Positions 1-13,400 are shown, numbered from the stretch's first letter. The stretch is 64,000 nt of DNA from Heterobilharzia americana (GCA_944470555.2 OX104130.1:78497160-78561159), one strand, 5' to 3'. Numbers and translations are program-made. The notes: generated by a model not told the origin, from the sequence alone.

Positions 1-330
1 CATTTATGAAAGTGAATCACCATGGTATGCATCCTAGCATGGTGGTCATATAGCAAAATGATCGGTAGAATCTAGTCAACACTCAGGACTAAAAAGTATG
101 GAATTAATTTCTATCCAATGACCAATCAATGTATGTAATTCATTCCTACAGTATTCAAACGGCTTCCTGATTAGCACATTGGTAAATTTGCTGACTGTGA
201 CACTGGGTGATGCTGGGACCTCAATTCTGCTGAGGTTATCCACGTACCTTGCTGACGAATGCCAACAAGCACGAAACCTGATACCAAGGCTTTCGCTGAT
301 TGTGTCCAACTAACTCATAATGAAGTGATT
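1..330 (+). repeat. Smα-like short retroposon with hammerhead core
   Basis: Shares its layout with the copies at 1295-1985 and 50010: CATGGTGGTC near the start, a tRNA-like middle, and a hammerhead core near 252-277 (see the ncRNA entry). Degenerate; left edge may lie outside the window. Confidence 0.6.
245..290 (+). ncRNA. Hammerhead ribozyme core, GUGC-stem class
   Basis: CTGACGA (252-258) and GAAAC (273-277) match the invariant hammerhead elements C-U-G-A-N-G-A and G-A-A-A. Stem II is TGC/GCA around CAACAA. The stem III/cleavage segment CCTGATACC is altered from the class pattern CCTAGGTC, so self-cleavage is doubtful. Confidence 0.6.
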
Positions 331-339
331 CGTTCATGA

Positions 340-1290
340 GCCAATAGGAGTGCTAAGAAGCCGACATATACGAAAAGCGGCAAACTCAAGTTATCTCCAT
401 GTATAGTCTTGAAGCTGGTGCTCATTTACTTCCAGAATATTCATAAAAGTTTAACATACTCCCGTATATAGTTAATGGCTTCAATTGTGTTGATCCGCTT
501 TTTTTCTAAACATTGTTAAATAAAAAAACTGGAGCGAAGGTTTCTTGAATTATATTCATATAAAGTTGAACTTCGAATCACAAGTTACCTAACGAAACAA
601 ACGTGCTTCATGAGAATGTTTCGACAATCCAAGTAGTGGTCGACAGGCTTCTCATGGTGAGTGTATGCTAGAACAAAACCTCCGTCGAGCAAGGTTACCT
701 GCTGACTGACTGCCAAAGTATAACATCACAGTAGATTTCACCACAGTGCCACATCATTTCACTCATTTGCCATATTCAGAAATTCATTCATCAAATTCTA
801 TAAGTGCTGATCACTGAGCACCAAGTACCTACCTCATTTACCTAATGGTGGCCAGTTCATACACACAACTTAGTCCTAAAAGGGGTCAGTTGTGGCCTGA
901 AAAGCTTAGGAGTTTGGTCTTCGACTTCAGTACTGAGTTATGGAGGTTAGAAGTGTTGAAGAAACACAACTTTTCTCATAGTTTCAGGTTCTTCGCGCTA
1001 ATGAATGTCAAAAAGCGTGAAACCCAAATTCAGCAGGGCCTCATACCCTTTGACTTCCAAAGTGTCATCCTGGTGACTTTTATTCATCGACAATCGCATC
1101 GGGTAACAGTGCGTTTTCGTATTTCAGTGTCCTCTGTTTATTAGATGTATGACACAGAGAAGCATTACTATTTGTTGGAAACATTTCATTGTCTAAGGTT
1201 GTATCAAAGAAACTTTACAGCCTTAGGATATCTTCCATTGCTATAATCTCATCCTTTACTATATTGTTTGGGTCACTGATGCGTCGATCA
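340..1290. other. Unassigned AT-rich DNA
   Basis: No recognisable gene or repeat family. A 99-codon open frame at 845-1144 has no motif I know and no supporting context, so I do not call it a gene. Confidence 0.4.
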
Positions 1291-1294
1291 CTTT

Positions 1295-1985
1295 GCATTG
1301 TGGTCACCAGGCTAGGAGATTTGTCCTCACGATGCACGGAGATAGATATGAGTTGAATGGAGGTAATTAGCCACACTGATAAATGATCGATACGATTAAG
1401 TCAGCTCTTAGGAGTAGACGACGTGAAGTTGGTTACTTCCCAGCAACTGCTCAATGCGAACAACCCTGTCCTACATGGTCTCAACAGCGGCCCGAGTAGC
1501 TCAGAGGCGACGTTTCTGACTGCAACACTGTGTGACGCAGATTCAATTCGCAGGCGGGGCATCAGTTCTTTCGAGATTGTATATACGCCTTGCTGACGCG
1601 TCCCAACTAGCACTAAAACCTAGGTCCAGGACTTTCTGCCGATTACCTCCATCCAGCTGACATTTATCACAGTGCATTGCGATGGTAAGCCTCCTAGTAT
1701 CGGGGCTACATTGTAAAATGATCGACAGAATGCAATCAGCTCTTAAGACTAGACTGCGTGAGGTTGGTTACCCTTCAGTAATCAACCAATGTACCCAACC
1801 CGATTCTGAAGGCCCGAAAAGCTGAGTGGTAACGTCACTGACTACAATACTAGGTAACCCGGGTTCAAATATCAAGCAGGACACCAATTCCGTCGAAGTT
1901 GCAGATGCGCCATACTGATAAGTGCCAACAGGCATGAAACCTGTGTTTAGGGCTATCTATTGATTGCCTCCATCCAAGTTGCATT
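1295..1985 (+). repeat. Head-to-tail pair of Smα-like short retroposons
   Basis: Two units of about 330 bp follow each other (about 1295-1660 and 1660-1985). Each has GATCGACAGAAT-type start, a tRNA-like part (GCCCGAGTAGCTCAGAGGCG resembles an A box; GGGTTCAAAT at 1861 a B box) and a hammerhead-like end. The cores are broken: CTGACGC and CTAAAAC near 1592-1617, and CTGATAAG near 1915 with an intact GAAAC near 1938. Confidence 0.7.
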
Positions 1986-1989
1986 CATA

Positions 1990-2695
1990 CTTCTTCAGAT
2001 ACCTACAACAAGTATAGAAAGATTCTTATTATATCCGTTTCATCAAAATTCCATCATCAAAGATTCGGTTATCACTCTTACCCTCTTTTTTATTTCTTCT
2101 CTGCCTGACAGACAACGAAGAAACAGAAGAGATTAGACTTGTGCTAAATGAGTGTCAAATTTGTAGAGTTACCTTAATTTGACTATACATAACATTAATT
2201 TCTCTTGAAATGTTATACAGGAAATAATACCGTTTCAATATGTAGTACATCTGATAAACAAACTAAATTGAAATAAAAATCTACTAAAACACGCGTGATT
2301 TACTCTCGAATTTAGTCTGATACCATTCTAGCTAAAATGATGAACTTGCTATAAAACTCACCAATTTTCAGTTTCACTTTTAAACAAAAATATTGGATAA
2401 ATTCACTTGACAGTCAATAAGTGACTAAGTAAGTTTATGAGTAAGTAGACAATGAAAGACCACACGCTTTATGAGGCGACAGTTTAAGGTAGATAGTAAC
2501 TGTATACATCACTTAGAATGACCTTAATTGTGCTTTGTATATGCAGTCAAGATAAATCATACGATATTGACTTAGGTGAATAAGATGGCATGATACTTGA
2601 TACTATGACCTTGGCTTTACTGCACAAAACCTTCAGCTGATGATAAAAATATAAAGTAGTGACGCAAACAACCAACAAACTGACTATCAGATATA
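1990..2695. other. Unassigned AT-rich DNA
   Basis: Nothing recognisable on either strand. Confidence 0.4.
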
Positions 2696-2699
2696 TTTA

Positions 2700-2960
2700 T
2701 AGATGTTAGCTGGTTGGAGGCAGTCGGTAAGAAACCTCAGACCTAGGTTTCGTGCTTGCTGGCATTCGTCAGCAACGTGAATCTGTAACCTTGACAGAAC
2801 TGATGTCCAGCCTAAGATCTGAAATCATGTCATCCAGTGTTGAAGCCAGTCAAGTTACCATTGAGCTACTCGGGCCGTGACTGACCTCCTGTAGGACTGT
2901 GTTATACAGATTGGTCGGTCGCAGGAGGGTGTAGCGTCATACACTCCCCCAAAATCAATA
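2700..2960 (-). repeat. Smα-like short retroposon, minus strand
   Basis: Reverse complement of the unit seen at 1295-1985. It includes the tRNA-like TAGCTCAATGGTAACTTGAC (2847-2868 region, reversed) and a hammerhead core at 2747-2772. Confidence 0.7.
2735..2785 (-). ncRNA. Hammerhead ribozyme core, GUGC-stem class
   Basis: Minus strand: CTGACGA (2772-2766), stem II TGC/GCA, GAAAC (2751-2747), then CCTAGGTC, which gives an ACC/GGU stem III and the usual GUC cleavage triplet. One A·C mismatch at the base of stem II; stem I is poorly paired. Confidence 0.68.
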
Positions 2961-5162
2961 GCCTAGGGTTTGACGACTTTCCACATTGATGCTGACCTTG
3001 ATAGTTTAACTGGACTCGCTAAGCTGAAGGCACCCGGTCAAGCATCCTCGCCATTTGGCACGCTGTCGTGTTACGTTGCATTGCTCGTATTCGACTCTCT
3101 AGCCAGTTAGTTGGAACGCATCGGTATTTTGGCATAACCATCCAAATATACTATTCCATCCGACTACGCTATCGTGTTCTTCCTTGGTCTCGTATTCGTG
3201 GGTATATAACAAGTTCGAATAATTAGTGACTGGTCTTTGTGTCTGTCAAGTTCGCACCAGGACAAATCCTAAAAGGGTAACCGATCAATGTAGATATATT
3301 TATGCTATAAAACATCATCACAAAAAAGAAGAATGGGAAGGAACTATTCGATATTTCCGATTCACACAACCTCATGAATATTATTCTTAGCAAAGGTTCA
3401 CAAGAAGTCTTTTCGTCAGCGATATATGCAGTAGACTGAAAAATAACTTACTGTTTCCAGTCAAAGTGCCGTGTGTATGTGTGTGTGTGCGTGTATCTTA
3501 TTGTCTGTTGCCTCACTCAGGATAATTCAAGTGCTATTGAGCTTCTTTAACTGATTTGACGCATTAAGTATAACCAGTTCGGGGTATGCATCTTCATATA
3601 TTCCACAAAATGATCTAACCGCAAAAATTAGGGGAAGCAGAAACTGTAGAAATGTGGAAATGGAAGCTGGAATAATGTGCTTGAAAACATGATTTCCACT
3701 GACCTTCATTATTCACTCTTAAACATTAGAAATCCTAAAACGCAGCAAAACCTTCTCACCCTTTGGGTTTAGAGTTAGTTCACTTGTTAACAGGTAAATT
3801 TTCAATTCAGGCAGCAAATATTTGTCTGGTGTACTATATAACTTTGGCAGTTGTTACCTCCGGGGACAAATTTTATACCTTGAGTTTTTCATTCATGCCT
3901 TACTGGAAATATTCTAATGTCCTGGATGTTACATCACTAGGTATGCTAATACCATCACAATTTATGAAGGTAGTGTCAATGATCCAGTGATAAAACATAC
4001 AGAGAAACGTTTCAAAACCCAGAGAACACTAAGCCACTAACACCAGGATGAATATTCCTGATATATTGGGAACTTTTTGCTGAGTACATCCTCAAATAAA
4101 TTTCTGTCAAAAAGATTTCTTCCCAAATGAAATATTTAAAACAAGTAATAATCATAACGTTGAATAATCACCTAAACAGTTCAGTTTGGAGGTTTGTGTG
4201 CGATTGAATGATTCCAAGATGGTATTCTTAGCGGACTGACATCAGTTAGAGAACCATTGGAAAGCTGAGAGAACTGAGGTTGCTTTGTCCTGCTGTGGAA
4301 CTCCTCACCAGTGCACACTGATGACCCCTTCAGACTTCGAACACTGAACCTTCAGGTTTTGTGGCAAGCACCTTTATATTTATGACTTATCTCGAGATAA
4401 GAATTCTTGAAGTCCTAATAAAAACTCATGGCCAAGACAACTGAAGTCAAATGTGGGGACAGTTACTCATCGACAGCATTGAGAAACGACAGAAAAAAGT
4501 AAGTAAGTGGACCATAATGGTTCCGAACAGGCGGTGGGACCTGAGGGTCCTAGGTCCGACTACTGGCGGGGCCATGAGTGAGCCCTGTTGGGGAGTCTTA
4601 TACGGGGACGAAACAGACACCTAGTGCTCCTATTTTGTCCATAGTCTTCAAAGTGATGTCAGTCCGTGAAGAATACTAACTTAAAATTACCGAAGTGATT
4701 TACGTATGCAGAGATAAGAATTTCTACGTTCATGATGCCGAATAGGGTCAACCAGGATAGGGGAACATAAAATGATAAACCCTAATGAAATGAGGGAGTG
4801 TGAAAAAATCTCGACTATTACTATACTTACATTTACTCTTAACCATACTTTATGACTGTACTCTAAATATCGAATAAATCAATCTAACATGGAACTAGTC
4901 GGTATCAGTTTTTCATGTAGTCCAAAACAATGATCATGAAATACGCGAATATATCCACACAAAAATAATAATAAATGGGTTCTAATCGATGTTCATATCT
5001 TTTGATGCTGTTGTTCAACTATTTGATAACTGCATCCCATTTCAGCTTGAAGCCTTCAACCTTTTCACCATGTTGTAGACATAATCTATGTGATGTTTTT
5101 CTTAGTGGCAGGCATTTCGGTGTAGTCAAGTTTTTTTAGCTAAATTAGACCAGAAGTAACGG
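2961..5162. other. Mostly unassigned, with a decayed hammerhead-type repeat at 4495-4670
   Basis: 3470-3494 is a (GT)n tract. 4495-4670 carries the tail of the third short-repeat class: GACGAAACAGACACC-TAGTGCTCC with GAAAC intact but the CTGA core lost. Open frames at 3527-3990 look random. Confidence 0.45.
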
Positions 5163-8100
5163 TTAACTAGTTCACTAGTTACTAGCCGGTCCTAAGCCCG
5201 GGTAAAGAGGGAAGGTTGGGCATAGGGCTAGCAAGCCTACCCCGGAAAACAAATCTAACCGCTAAACAAACATAAAAGCACAGACAAAATATAAAAATAA
5301 AAACAAAATTATTTCTCACTGGAATCGGAGAGGCGAAATGACGCCAGTTGGTGAAAGCCTTCGGGAAGCCAATTGGCCGGGCCGATGTGTCTTCTCTCCC
5401 TCGATGAAAGCGAAAGTTAACATGGGGACATGGAATGTCCGTACGATGTTTGAAACCAGTAAGGCAGCCCAGATTGCAAAGGAGATGAGAAGGTATCACA
5501 TCGAAGTGCTTGGGATTTGCGAAAGTAGATGGAATGGGAGTGGATTCTCCAAACTGTCAACTGGAGAATCAATAATCTACTCCCATATTGTCACCCAGAC
5601 GACAACCACGAGCACACTGAGGGAGTGGCTATCATGATGTCCTCAAAAGCATCGAAGGCTCTCATGCAGTGGGAACCAATCTCCTCCAGGATCATGACAG
5701 CAAGATTCAACTCAAAAGGAAGAAAGGTCACAATCATACAATGTTATGCACCTACAAATAATGCAGAGCAAGAGAAAAAGGAGGATTTCTACAGACAACT
5801 CCAATCAACACTGGACAAGACGTCAGTTGGCGATATCAAAATTCTAATGGGCGACATGAATGCCAAACTGGGAGCAGACAACACAGGAAGAGAACTAACC
5901 ATGGGTCGAGAGGCGCTAGGTGAAATGAACGAGAATGGAGAATTGTTTGCAGAATTCTGTGCATTCAACGATTTGGTAATTGGAGGCAGTGTGTTCAGGC
6001 ACAAAGATATCCACAAAGCGACATGGATTTCACCAGATGGACACACTAAAAATCAAATCGACTTTATCTCAATCTCAAGAAAATGGAGACGCAGTCTACT
6101 TAACACAAGGTCAAGAAGAGGAGCAGATGTAGGTTCACACCACTCACTATCTAGTGCAAGGAACCTTCCAAATCAAGTTAAAAGCCTTCAAGGAAGCTGG
6201 TGATAGACCACAGTTCAAGTACAACACTCGGAAACTGTAGGATGAAACTACAAAGGAGATCTTCAAGGCAGCCATCAAGACAAAATGGGAAATATCCAGC
6301 AACATCACTGAAGAAACCTGTGTGGAAGAACACTGGAAGAGCACTCTTTGAAAGCTATGTGGAAAGAAACCTGCACAACAGTATTAGGAAGGAAGAAGGC
6401 GGAAGACAAGGAATGGATCTCGACGGATACCTGGAAGCTGATAGAGGAGAGGAAGATGGTGAAACAGAAGATAAACCAGTGCAAGGATGCTCAACGACAA
6501 GAGCAAGAACTGAGCACAATGTATAAAACACTGAACAAAGAAGTAAAGAAGAGTGCACGCAAAGACAAGAGACAATTCTACGAAACACTGGCAAGTGAAG
6601 CAGAACAGGCTGCAGGTAAGAGAGACCTGACGACATTGTATCAGATAACCAGGTTGCTATCAGGGAAGAGACCAACACAGATGAAACCAATAAAAGATGA
6701 AGAAGGAAATTTAATTACAAAAGAAGAGAAACAGAGGAAACAATGGGCCGACCACTTCAAGAAGCTCTTGAATCGACCACCACCACCACCTGCACTTCGT
6801 CCAGAAATACTACCTGCAGCCCAGCCGCTGAACTACAAGTGAACATAAATCCCCCAACGAAAATGGAAGTCCTGAACGCCATAAAGCTACTGAAATGTGG
6901 GAAAGCAGCAGGACCAGATGGAATTCCGCCACAAGCACTGAGAACAGACGCAGAGACAACAGCGGACATGCTCACACCACACCACTATTGCAGAAGGTCT
7001 GGAAGGAAGAGAAGGTACCTGGCCATTGATTGGAAGAAGGGTTACCTTGTCAAGCTGCCGAAGAAACGAGACCTCAGTGTTTGCAAGAACTGGCGCAGAA
7101 TCACTCACCTGTCCACCCAAAGCAAAATATTAGGCTGCATCATCCTGGAGAGACTAAAGGATCCACTGGATTCAAAACTACCACTGGAAAAGGCTGGCTG
7201 GCTGGCAGGATTCAGGAAGTACAAATCATGTGCAGACCGAATTGCAACGCTTCGCATCATCATAGAACAGAGCATAGAACGGCAATCAGCTCTCTACCTC
7301 AACTTCATCGACTTTAAGAAGGCCTTTGACAGCGTCGACAGAGAAGTAATTTGGAAACTGCTTCACTACTACGGAGTACCGCAAACATTTATCCGCCTAA
7401 TTCAACAACTATATGAAGATGCCACATGTCAAGTAATTCACAATGGGAAGCTCAGTGATGCTTTTGAAGTGAAGACAGGAGTGAAACAAGGTTGCCGCCT
7501 ACTATCCCCCACGATATTCCTGATTGTGGTCGACTGGATCGCATCATGCAGCAAACAGTGGGCAACGAGAAGAGGGGGATACACTGGCTGGACTGTGAAA
7601 AATAACCTAGCAGACTTGGATTTCGCCAACGATAACTTGTGCCTCATGTCACATAAACTTGAAGATCTGCAGGCACAAACTAACAAGTTGATAGAAGAGG
7701 CAGCGAAGACGGGACTCCAGGTGAATATAGAGAAGACAGAAGTGATGAAGATACCGCACCACCACCATCAACAACAACAACAAACTCCAGTCACCATCAA
7801 CGGGAGAAACTTAAAGGAAGTAACCTCCTTCACTTATCTAGGAAGCACTGTTTCAACTACAGGCGGGACGGACGAGGACGTCAAAGTCAGAATCGGAAAA
7901 GCAAGACAGGCGTTCATTAGCCTGAAACCAGTGTGGAGATATTCTGCACTCAGCATGCGGAACAAGATAAGGATTTTCAACACCAACGTCAAGTCAGTGC
8001 TCTTGTATGGTTCAGAGACTTGGCGCGTCACGAAAGGGATTTCCAATAAACTACAGACATTCATCAACAACTGCCAACTACGCTGGCTCGCTACTGAAGA

Positions 8101-8447
8101 TCAGATGGATTGCCAGAAAGAATAAGCAACAAGGAGCTCTGGCTGGTGACGAACCAACCAAGAAGCTATCACGCAACAAATATGCAGGAAGAAGTGGAGA
8201 TGGATTGGCCATGCACTGAGAAGGCCGACTGAGGACATCACGTGTCAGGCCCTCGAGTGGAATCCCCATGGGAAGCGACGAGTTTGACGTCCGAGGGTGA
8301 CATGGAGGAGGTCGTGCGAGGAGGAAATGAGAGCTTCTGGGCTGTCGTGGGACCAGGTTCAAAAGATCTCAGAGAACAGAGGTCACTGGAGGCGTGCTAC
8401 TGAAGCCTTATGTTCCACTAGGAACCCAAGGGACTAATAATAATAAT
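5163..8447 (+). mobile_element. RTE-clade non-LTR retrotransposon, copy 1 (nearly full length, frameshifted)
   Basis: The APE-type endonuclease begins near 5405 (M-G-T-W-N-V-R-T-M), with L-G-I-C-E-S-R-W, then G-D-M-N-A-K-L-G at about 5850-5880. The frame shifts near 5590, 6200, 6350 and 6800. The reverse transcriptase lies in 6850-8125 with K-A-A-G-P-D-G-I-P, F-D-S-V-D, K-Q-G-C and a changed active-site motif F-A-N-D near 7621. The 3' end is a run of TAA triplets after CCCAAGGGAC. A candidate 8-bp target duplication AGTAACGG flanks it (5155-5162 and 8448-8455). Dead copy; the family matches schistosome RTE elements often annotated as craniofacial development protein 2 or endonuclease-reverse transcriptase. 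Confidence 0.9.
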
Positions 8448-8455
8448 AGTAACGG

Positions 8456-10432
8456 ATGGGAAGATAAATTTTCATTATCTGTGTTTATACTGTCACTTCT
8501 GACAACTGATATGTTTTAACATTAGTTGGATAGAGAGCTGAAACAAAAGTGTATGTCTACAGTTGTATATAAAGTCAACTGGTCTCTATTGGTTTGAAGT
8601 TCTACAAATCATAACACCGACTGCATTTTTACGCGGACTACAGCCTAATTTATCACATTCCTTCTAACCTCACCCATCGTCTACGAGTTCGTTTTTTACA
8701 TACAGCAGAAGCCATAGGAATCCACCTAAACAAGCCAAGTCTGTGTGTTCAGAAGAGATTCGTACAGCCTCTTTCTTTGCCTTAGACATCTGTATAACTC
8801 ATTTATTACAACAAGACTCTTAATTTCATCCACCACACAATTCACTATAACTAATATTTTAATAGCTCCATTGTTATTATTACAGACTTAATCATCTTTC
8901 TCTCCCCCTACTGTCTCTAATTACCGTCAACAATTTACCATTTTACGCAACAGTTCATTTTCGTTCTTTAGTTACCATTATACAAAATATCAATTACGTA
9001 AGAACCTGTTTAAAACTTCAAAAATCTTTCTACCTTAATTAATCTATGCTTATTCATCAAGTAATTCGTGGTTAGGAATCAAATTCATCGCATTTACATT
9101 TTCTGTGACTATGTTGCGAAAAATGCGCTTATTTTTCATGAATCATACATGCTTTGATTTCACATCTAGATTTTGTATAGACGACCGGATCTTGCGAATG
9201 TATTTTGATGAATTGCATCTAGAATTGGGGCTCATTAGACTGCTTACTCCGATTCTAGCCGAAGAATCACAGGTCTAAATCCTGCCAAGCTCAATGAGAT
9301 GATACTAAAAGCCGCCATACTTCAAGTGTGTCCACGAACGTGTACATGTTGGTGGAATGAATTTCTCTAAAGGCATTCTGAATGTCGCCGAAACTTATGA
9401 GCTGGAAACTATGCTGTGATGATAGAGGAGTGCTGAATATACCAAGTGGTTTTCTGAACCAGATACCAGGATTAGTAAATGAGACGAAAGACGACAACAA
9501 TCAATGAGTTTTTTAACCGCTAAGGTGACTGTAATGCGTGATATTTATAGCATATCTCATGGCATTCATAAGATAGCAGAAAAACCTAAGAGTGAAGGGC
9601 ATTTTCCTGATGATGACTCCACTTATGCAAGCTATATAATAGTATTATAAGTAATGGGAACAAACCACACACTATTATCATCCAGTAGGTTATGCATAGA
9701 TGACTTAGTCGAAGCCCTTGGAAAGTATACATCAACACTGTAAATTACTTTGAAGGAACTACTGGGAGGAGCCATATATCTGGAGATGATGAAGTGTTCA
9801 AGAATACAACTGTTGATATTATCTCTCGTCTCTAAAATACCCAACTAGATAATGTTCCGAAATACGTTTACCACTTAATCTAAATGTATCTATTGAACCA
9901 ATTGAATTAGCAGTGGATTCAGATGTTTCTTATCCATTTTAGTATTCTGTATACAATTATACCAAAGAATTCAATCCACTAGAGTGTTGAATTTACTGCG
10001 AATTTTATCTACCATATACGATTTAAGGTAAGCAGGAAATCTTGGTTGTATTGTATTCTCTAAGCTGGGTTGTTTAATCGTGAAGCTTTCATCGCCTTGC
10101 TAGAAGACATCATCAGCACTAACTTCAGTATGAAGTAAGCTGTCAATATCTCTCCATGAGTGATTTAGTAGCTTGCTATGACAATATGGTCTATGATTGG
10201 TTGTTTCCTCTGCTTCACCTCTGACCTTTCTATTGTTTATCATTTTTCTTATTGGTTAAGCAGAAAATGCTGCCTACAACAACTGGATACATATACGTAT
10301 ATGTAGAGTAACTGACTAAACGTTTACCAAATATTTACAACCCCATATAGCGATAATAAAATATTTTCAGATCTACATAGAAAGTCAAGAACTTCCAACC
10401 TACTGTAGGATGGAAGAGTCAAGTTTGTTTCA

Positions 10433-10436
<4 letters not shown>
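8456..10436. other. Unassigned AT-rich DNA with one dispersed repeat
   Basis: 10020-10155 (CTTGGTTGTATTGTATTC ... CATCATCAGCACTAACTTCA) recurs in diverged form at 26245-26330, so it is a dispersed repeat. Elsewhere I recognise nothing; short frames at 9291-9844 have no family resemblance. Confidence 0.4.

Positions 10437-10508
<72 letters not shown>
10437..10508. repeat. (TA)36 microsatellite
   Basis: An unbroken run of 36 TA units. The 113-codon frame across it is an artefact of the repeat. Confidence 0.98.
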
Positions 10509-10510
<2 letters not shown>

Positions 10511-11949
10511 CTAGGCGCTAACAGCGTTCCAGCCGACTCTAAATTGGTATACGAGCCTAAATTCTTCCAAATAAACGACTTATATACACTGCAAACTATT
10601 AAGGTTAAAAATACTATAGAGTGTGGATAAATGAGACAGTAACGACAATAAAATGATGAAAACACTTAAAAACTTCAGAAAAAATGTATTACTCAATTAA
10701 ACACTTGACTATAATTTAACTTTTTTTTGTAGCTGCACAGTTAAATTATTTCAAAATCGGAGATAATTATATACATTGTGGTTTATTTCTTCACTACGTA
10801 TTCTCCAAATCTCCTATCGTTGACCTGAGAAGATGGAAATGGAACAAGATGAATATCACTTCCTCAGTGGATATGCATAAAAACAAAACAGTGTCAACAT
10901 ACGAACGAAAAATAGTAATTCATATTTCAGGACTATATTAAGGCAGAAAATAGCAAATAAACTTAGGTCAAGAATTTTCTTTTAGATGACTCTACACTTT
11001 CTGAATAGTAGACTGCAACCTTAACGACTAATGGGAATATGACTTAAGAAAGTGGTAGGTGGCAGAGTTATAAACTAATGATGCGATAAACATCAACTTG
11101 TGACATTTTATTCGAACAGAGAAATATGAAGTAATTTTTACGGTTGCTATTCAGTAAGACACTGAAATGAGTAAAAGCTTTCTTACAAGTAATGTCAATT
11201 TCAACATAGGAACTCGGATTAATGTATAACTCTCCAAGTTGTCATACTTCACAACAAAAAGTCAATATTTCCCTAAACAGATCAAATCCATAGTCAATGA
11301 CTTCATGAACTGATTGTCTTTAATCCTTTAACATGTTGAATCTATTTCAGATAGAACTGTGTGATGGAGTAGACGGTGACTAAGAATGTGTAACACATCA
11401 GTTGATGAACATCTGTAACCTCATCAATCCTAAATTACACCTCTGACTTCTATGTTATTGAGGCGATGACATCATGGTCTTGGCCTCGAAACGAACGTTG
11501 GTCGAACACTAGAAGCCTTCTCATATTCTTTACCTTTATAAGTCTTGTTTCACAGCCATATATCAGAAAAGAACAAACTACAGCCCAGGACACTTAATCT
11601 TAACAGATAATGGAAAATGAATGTTTTAAACCCACATCTGCGTGTATTTGATCAACTATTGACTGGAACAACAATCCCTAGAGGCCTTAGCATACTAGAA
11701 ATGTCTGTTGGGTACTGGTAAGCAGTAACCGTTACAAGACAAATTACTAGGCTATGATAGGGTTTCAATGGAGAAGTTGTACCCCTGGTGCTCTCAACGA
11801 GTGACTAGCAATTCAATTTGATGATGTCTTCCCTATAAAAAGAAAAGTGACTATAGAAGGTCGGTCCTGAAAAAAGCTCAATACTCTCTGCTCTGCGATA
11901 TTTCCGAACCAGTGGTATGGGTTTATCCCATCTAAGGGTTGAATTATCA
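10509..11949. other. Unassigned DNA; the last part may be the 5' part of the next element
   Basis: AT-rich with no long frame. From about 11460 the composition becomes more GC-balanced, as in the adjoining family B element, but I cannot read a domain there. Confidence 0.35.
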
Positions 11950-12945
11950 AATTTCAGTCCCAAACTCCTGAGAAGGTCGCAGGTGGCCTATGGCCTACAG
12001 CCACGCTTCACTTGCCGAGCATCCAGCCTGAACCCAAATGGCGCGTAGATATCCGTCCTTCAACTATCCTCGAAGTTGAGAATGCTGTTTCATTCATGAA
12101 ACAAAATGCCGTTTTGCCACTAGAAGTTAATAAGCGAGGGGAATAAAAAATTACTAAGTAGATTAACGGCATTACTGGCTAATGTATGACAATCAGACAT
12201 ATTTCTGTCAAACTAATTTAAACCATTAATCATTATCCCAGTTCACAAGAAAGGAGAGAAGTCTAACTGAGACAACCATAAGGCATCACTTTCACTGACA
12301 TTATGTCGAAGACTCCAGGATTTATACACATCGATCGGTGCTGCAAAACAACATCTCGAGAAAGTCACACTTGTATCAGACCTGCATGAGAGCGCACATA
12401 AACTTTTTGGTGACATTTAACTCTGTCAACTGAGAGATGTTGTTGTAAAGTCTAACTTTGAAGAGAGTACCGAATAAGAGTGCAACTCATACAGGTATGT
12501 AAGGGCTTATGGATTGACGACAACTAGCGGTGTTCATCAAGGACACGCATTGTTACTGTTCTCAATTTCGCTACTGATGTACTAATCGGTATAACTTTAG
12601 ATACCTCTGACTTCACAGAAACTGATCTACTCCTTTAAAAGTATCTGCTTGACTTGGAGTACGCAGATAACATCTTCTTGTTAAGTGAAGACGCTGACAA
12701 AATGCGCGGTCGTCTGAACGCGTTTAGTAAAAATATGAGTATGTTTAACGTGCGTTTCACTCCTGTCAAATGTAACACAATCCTTCAAAACTGATCTGAA
12801 ACTTCATTATCTCTGGGATACCTGCTAGAAGACAAGAATACTACTCAGAGCTTCTTTCTTTCTATCTACTTCATCTTTGCATGCTGCATGGCAACTTGAA
12901 CCGATGTATCTATGTTGAAGGAACTACATGGACTGGTCAATCCAC
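11950..12945 (+). mobile_element. Family B non-LTR retrotransposon, decayed copy
   Basis: Broken translations recover reverse transcriptase pieces: R-A-Y-G-L then T-T-T-S-G-V-H-Q-G-H near 12500-12545 (family: T-T-S-G-V-R-Q-G-C-P), L-E-Y-A-D-N-I-F-L-L near 12655, and S-E-D-A-D-K-M near 12690. Many stops and indels. The same family appears at 14990, 32850, 35000, 44590 and 56650. Confidence 0.75.
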
Positions 12946-13150
12946 CTAACCAACTGAAAACCGATGCTTCTTCACAATCAATTTTTTGTTTCTTAAAGTG
13001 AGATTTCTTTAAAAACACAAGGTAAGTTACTTCTGGAGTCAATTGTTCACACTTCCTTTCAATTGTGACTGTTACTTCTCACTTCTATGTTAACAATTCA
13101 TCGATCAGCACAATTTCAGATACTTTGGTCCCAATATTTGTAGTCAATAC

Positions 13151-13400
13151 GAACCGACTGGGGACATCACGCGTCAGGCCAGTCGATTGGGTGGAACCCA
13201 TATGGGAAATGATGAGTTGGGCGTCTGAGGAGAGGGTGACATGGAGGAGATCATGTGAGGAAGTAATGAGAGCTTCTGGGCTGTCGTGGAGCCAAGTTCA
13301 AAAGTTTGCAGAGAACAGAGTGCACTGGAGACGTGCTACCGAAGCTCTATTTTCCATTAGGAACCCAAGGGACAAATAAATAAACAATAAGAAAATAATA
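13151..13400 (+). mobile_element. RTE 3' fragment at the 3' end of TBL3
   Basis: 5'-truncated copy, starting GACTGGGGACATCACGCG and ending AACCCAAGGGACAAATAAAT. It matches the last 250 bp of copies 1-3. It lies 21 bp beyond the TBL3 stop codon, on the opposite strand, so it should form part of the gene's 3' UTR or terminator region. Confidence 0.85.

Noticed and set aside
845..1144. 99-codon frame as a small gene
   Set aside because: No motif, no splice or promoter context, and the length is expected by chance.
7750..7790. His/Gln run in the RTE frame as a possible metal-binding domain
   Set aside because: It is an unstable CAC/CAA repeat in the element, of different length in each copy.
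10324..10665. 113-codon minus-strand frame with Y-I repeats
   Set aside because: It is the (TA)n microsatellite read through; no gene-like sequence on either side.
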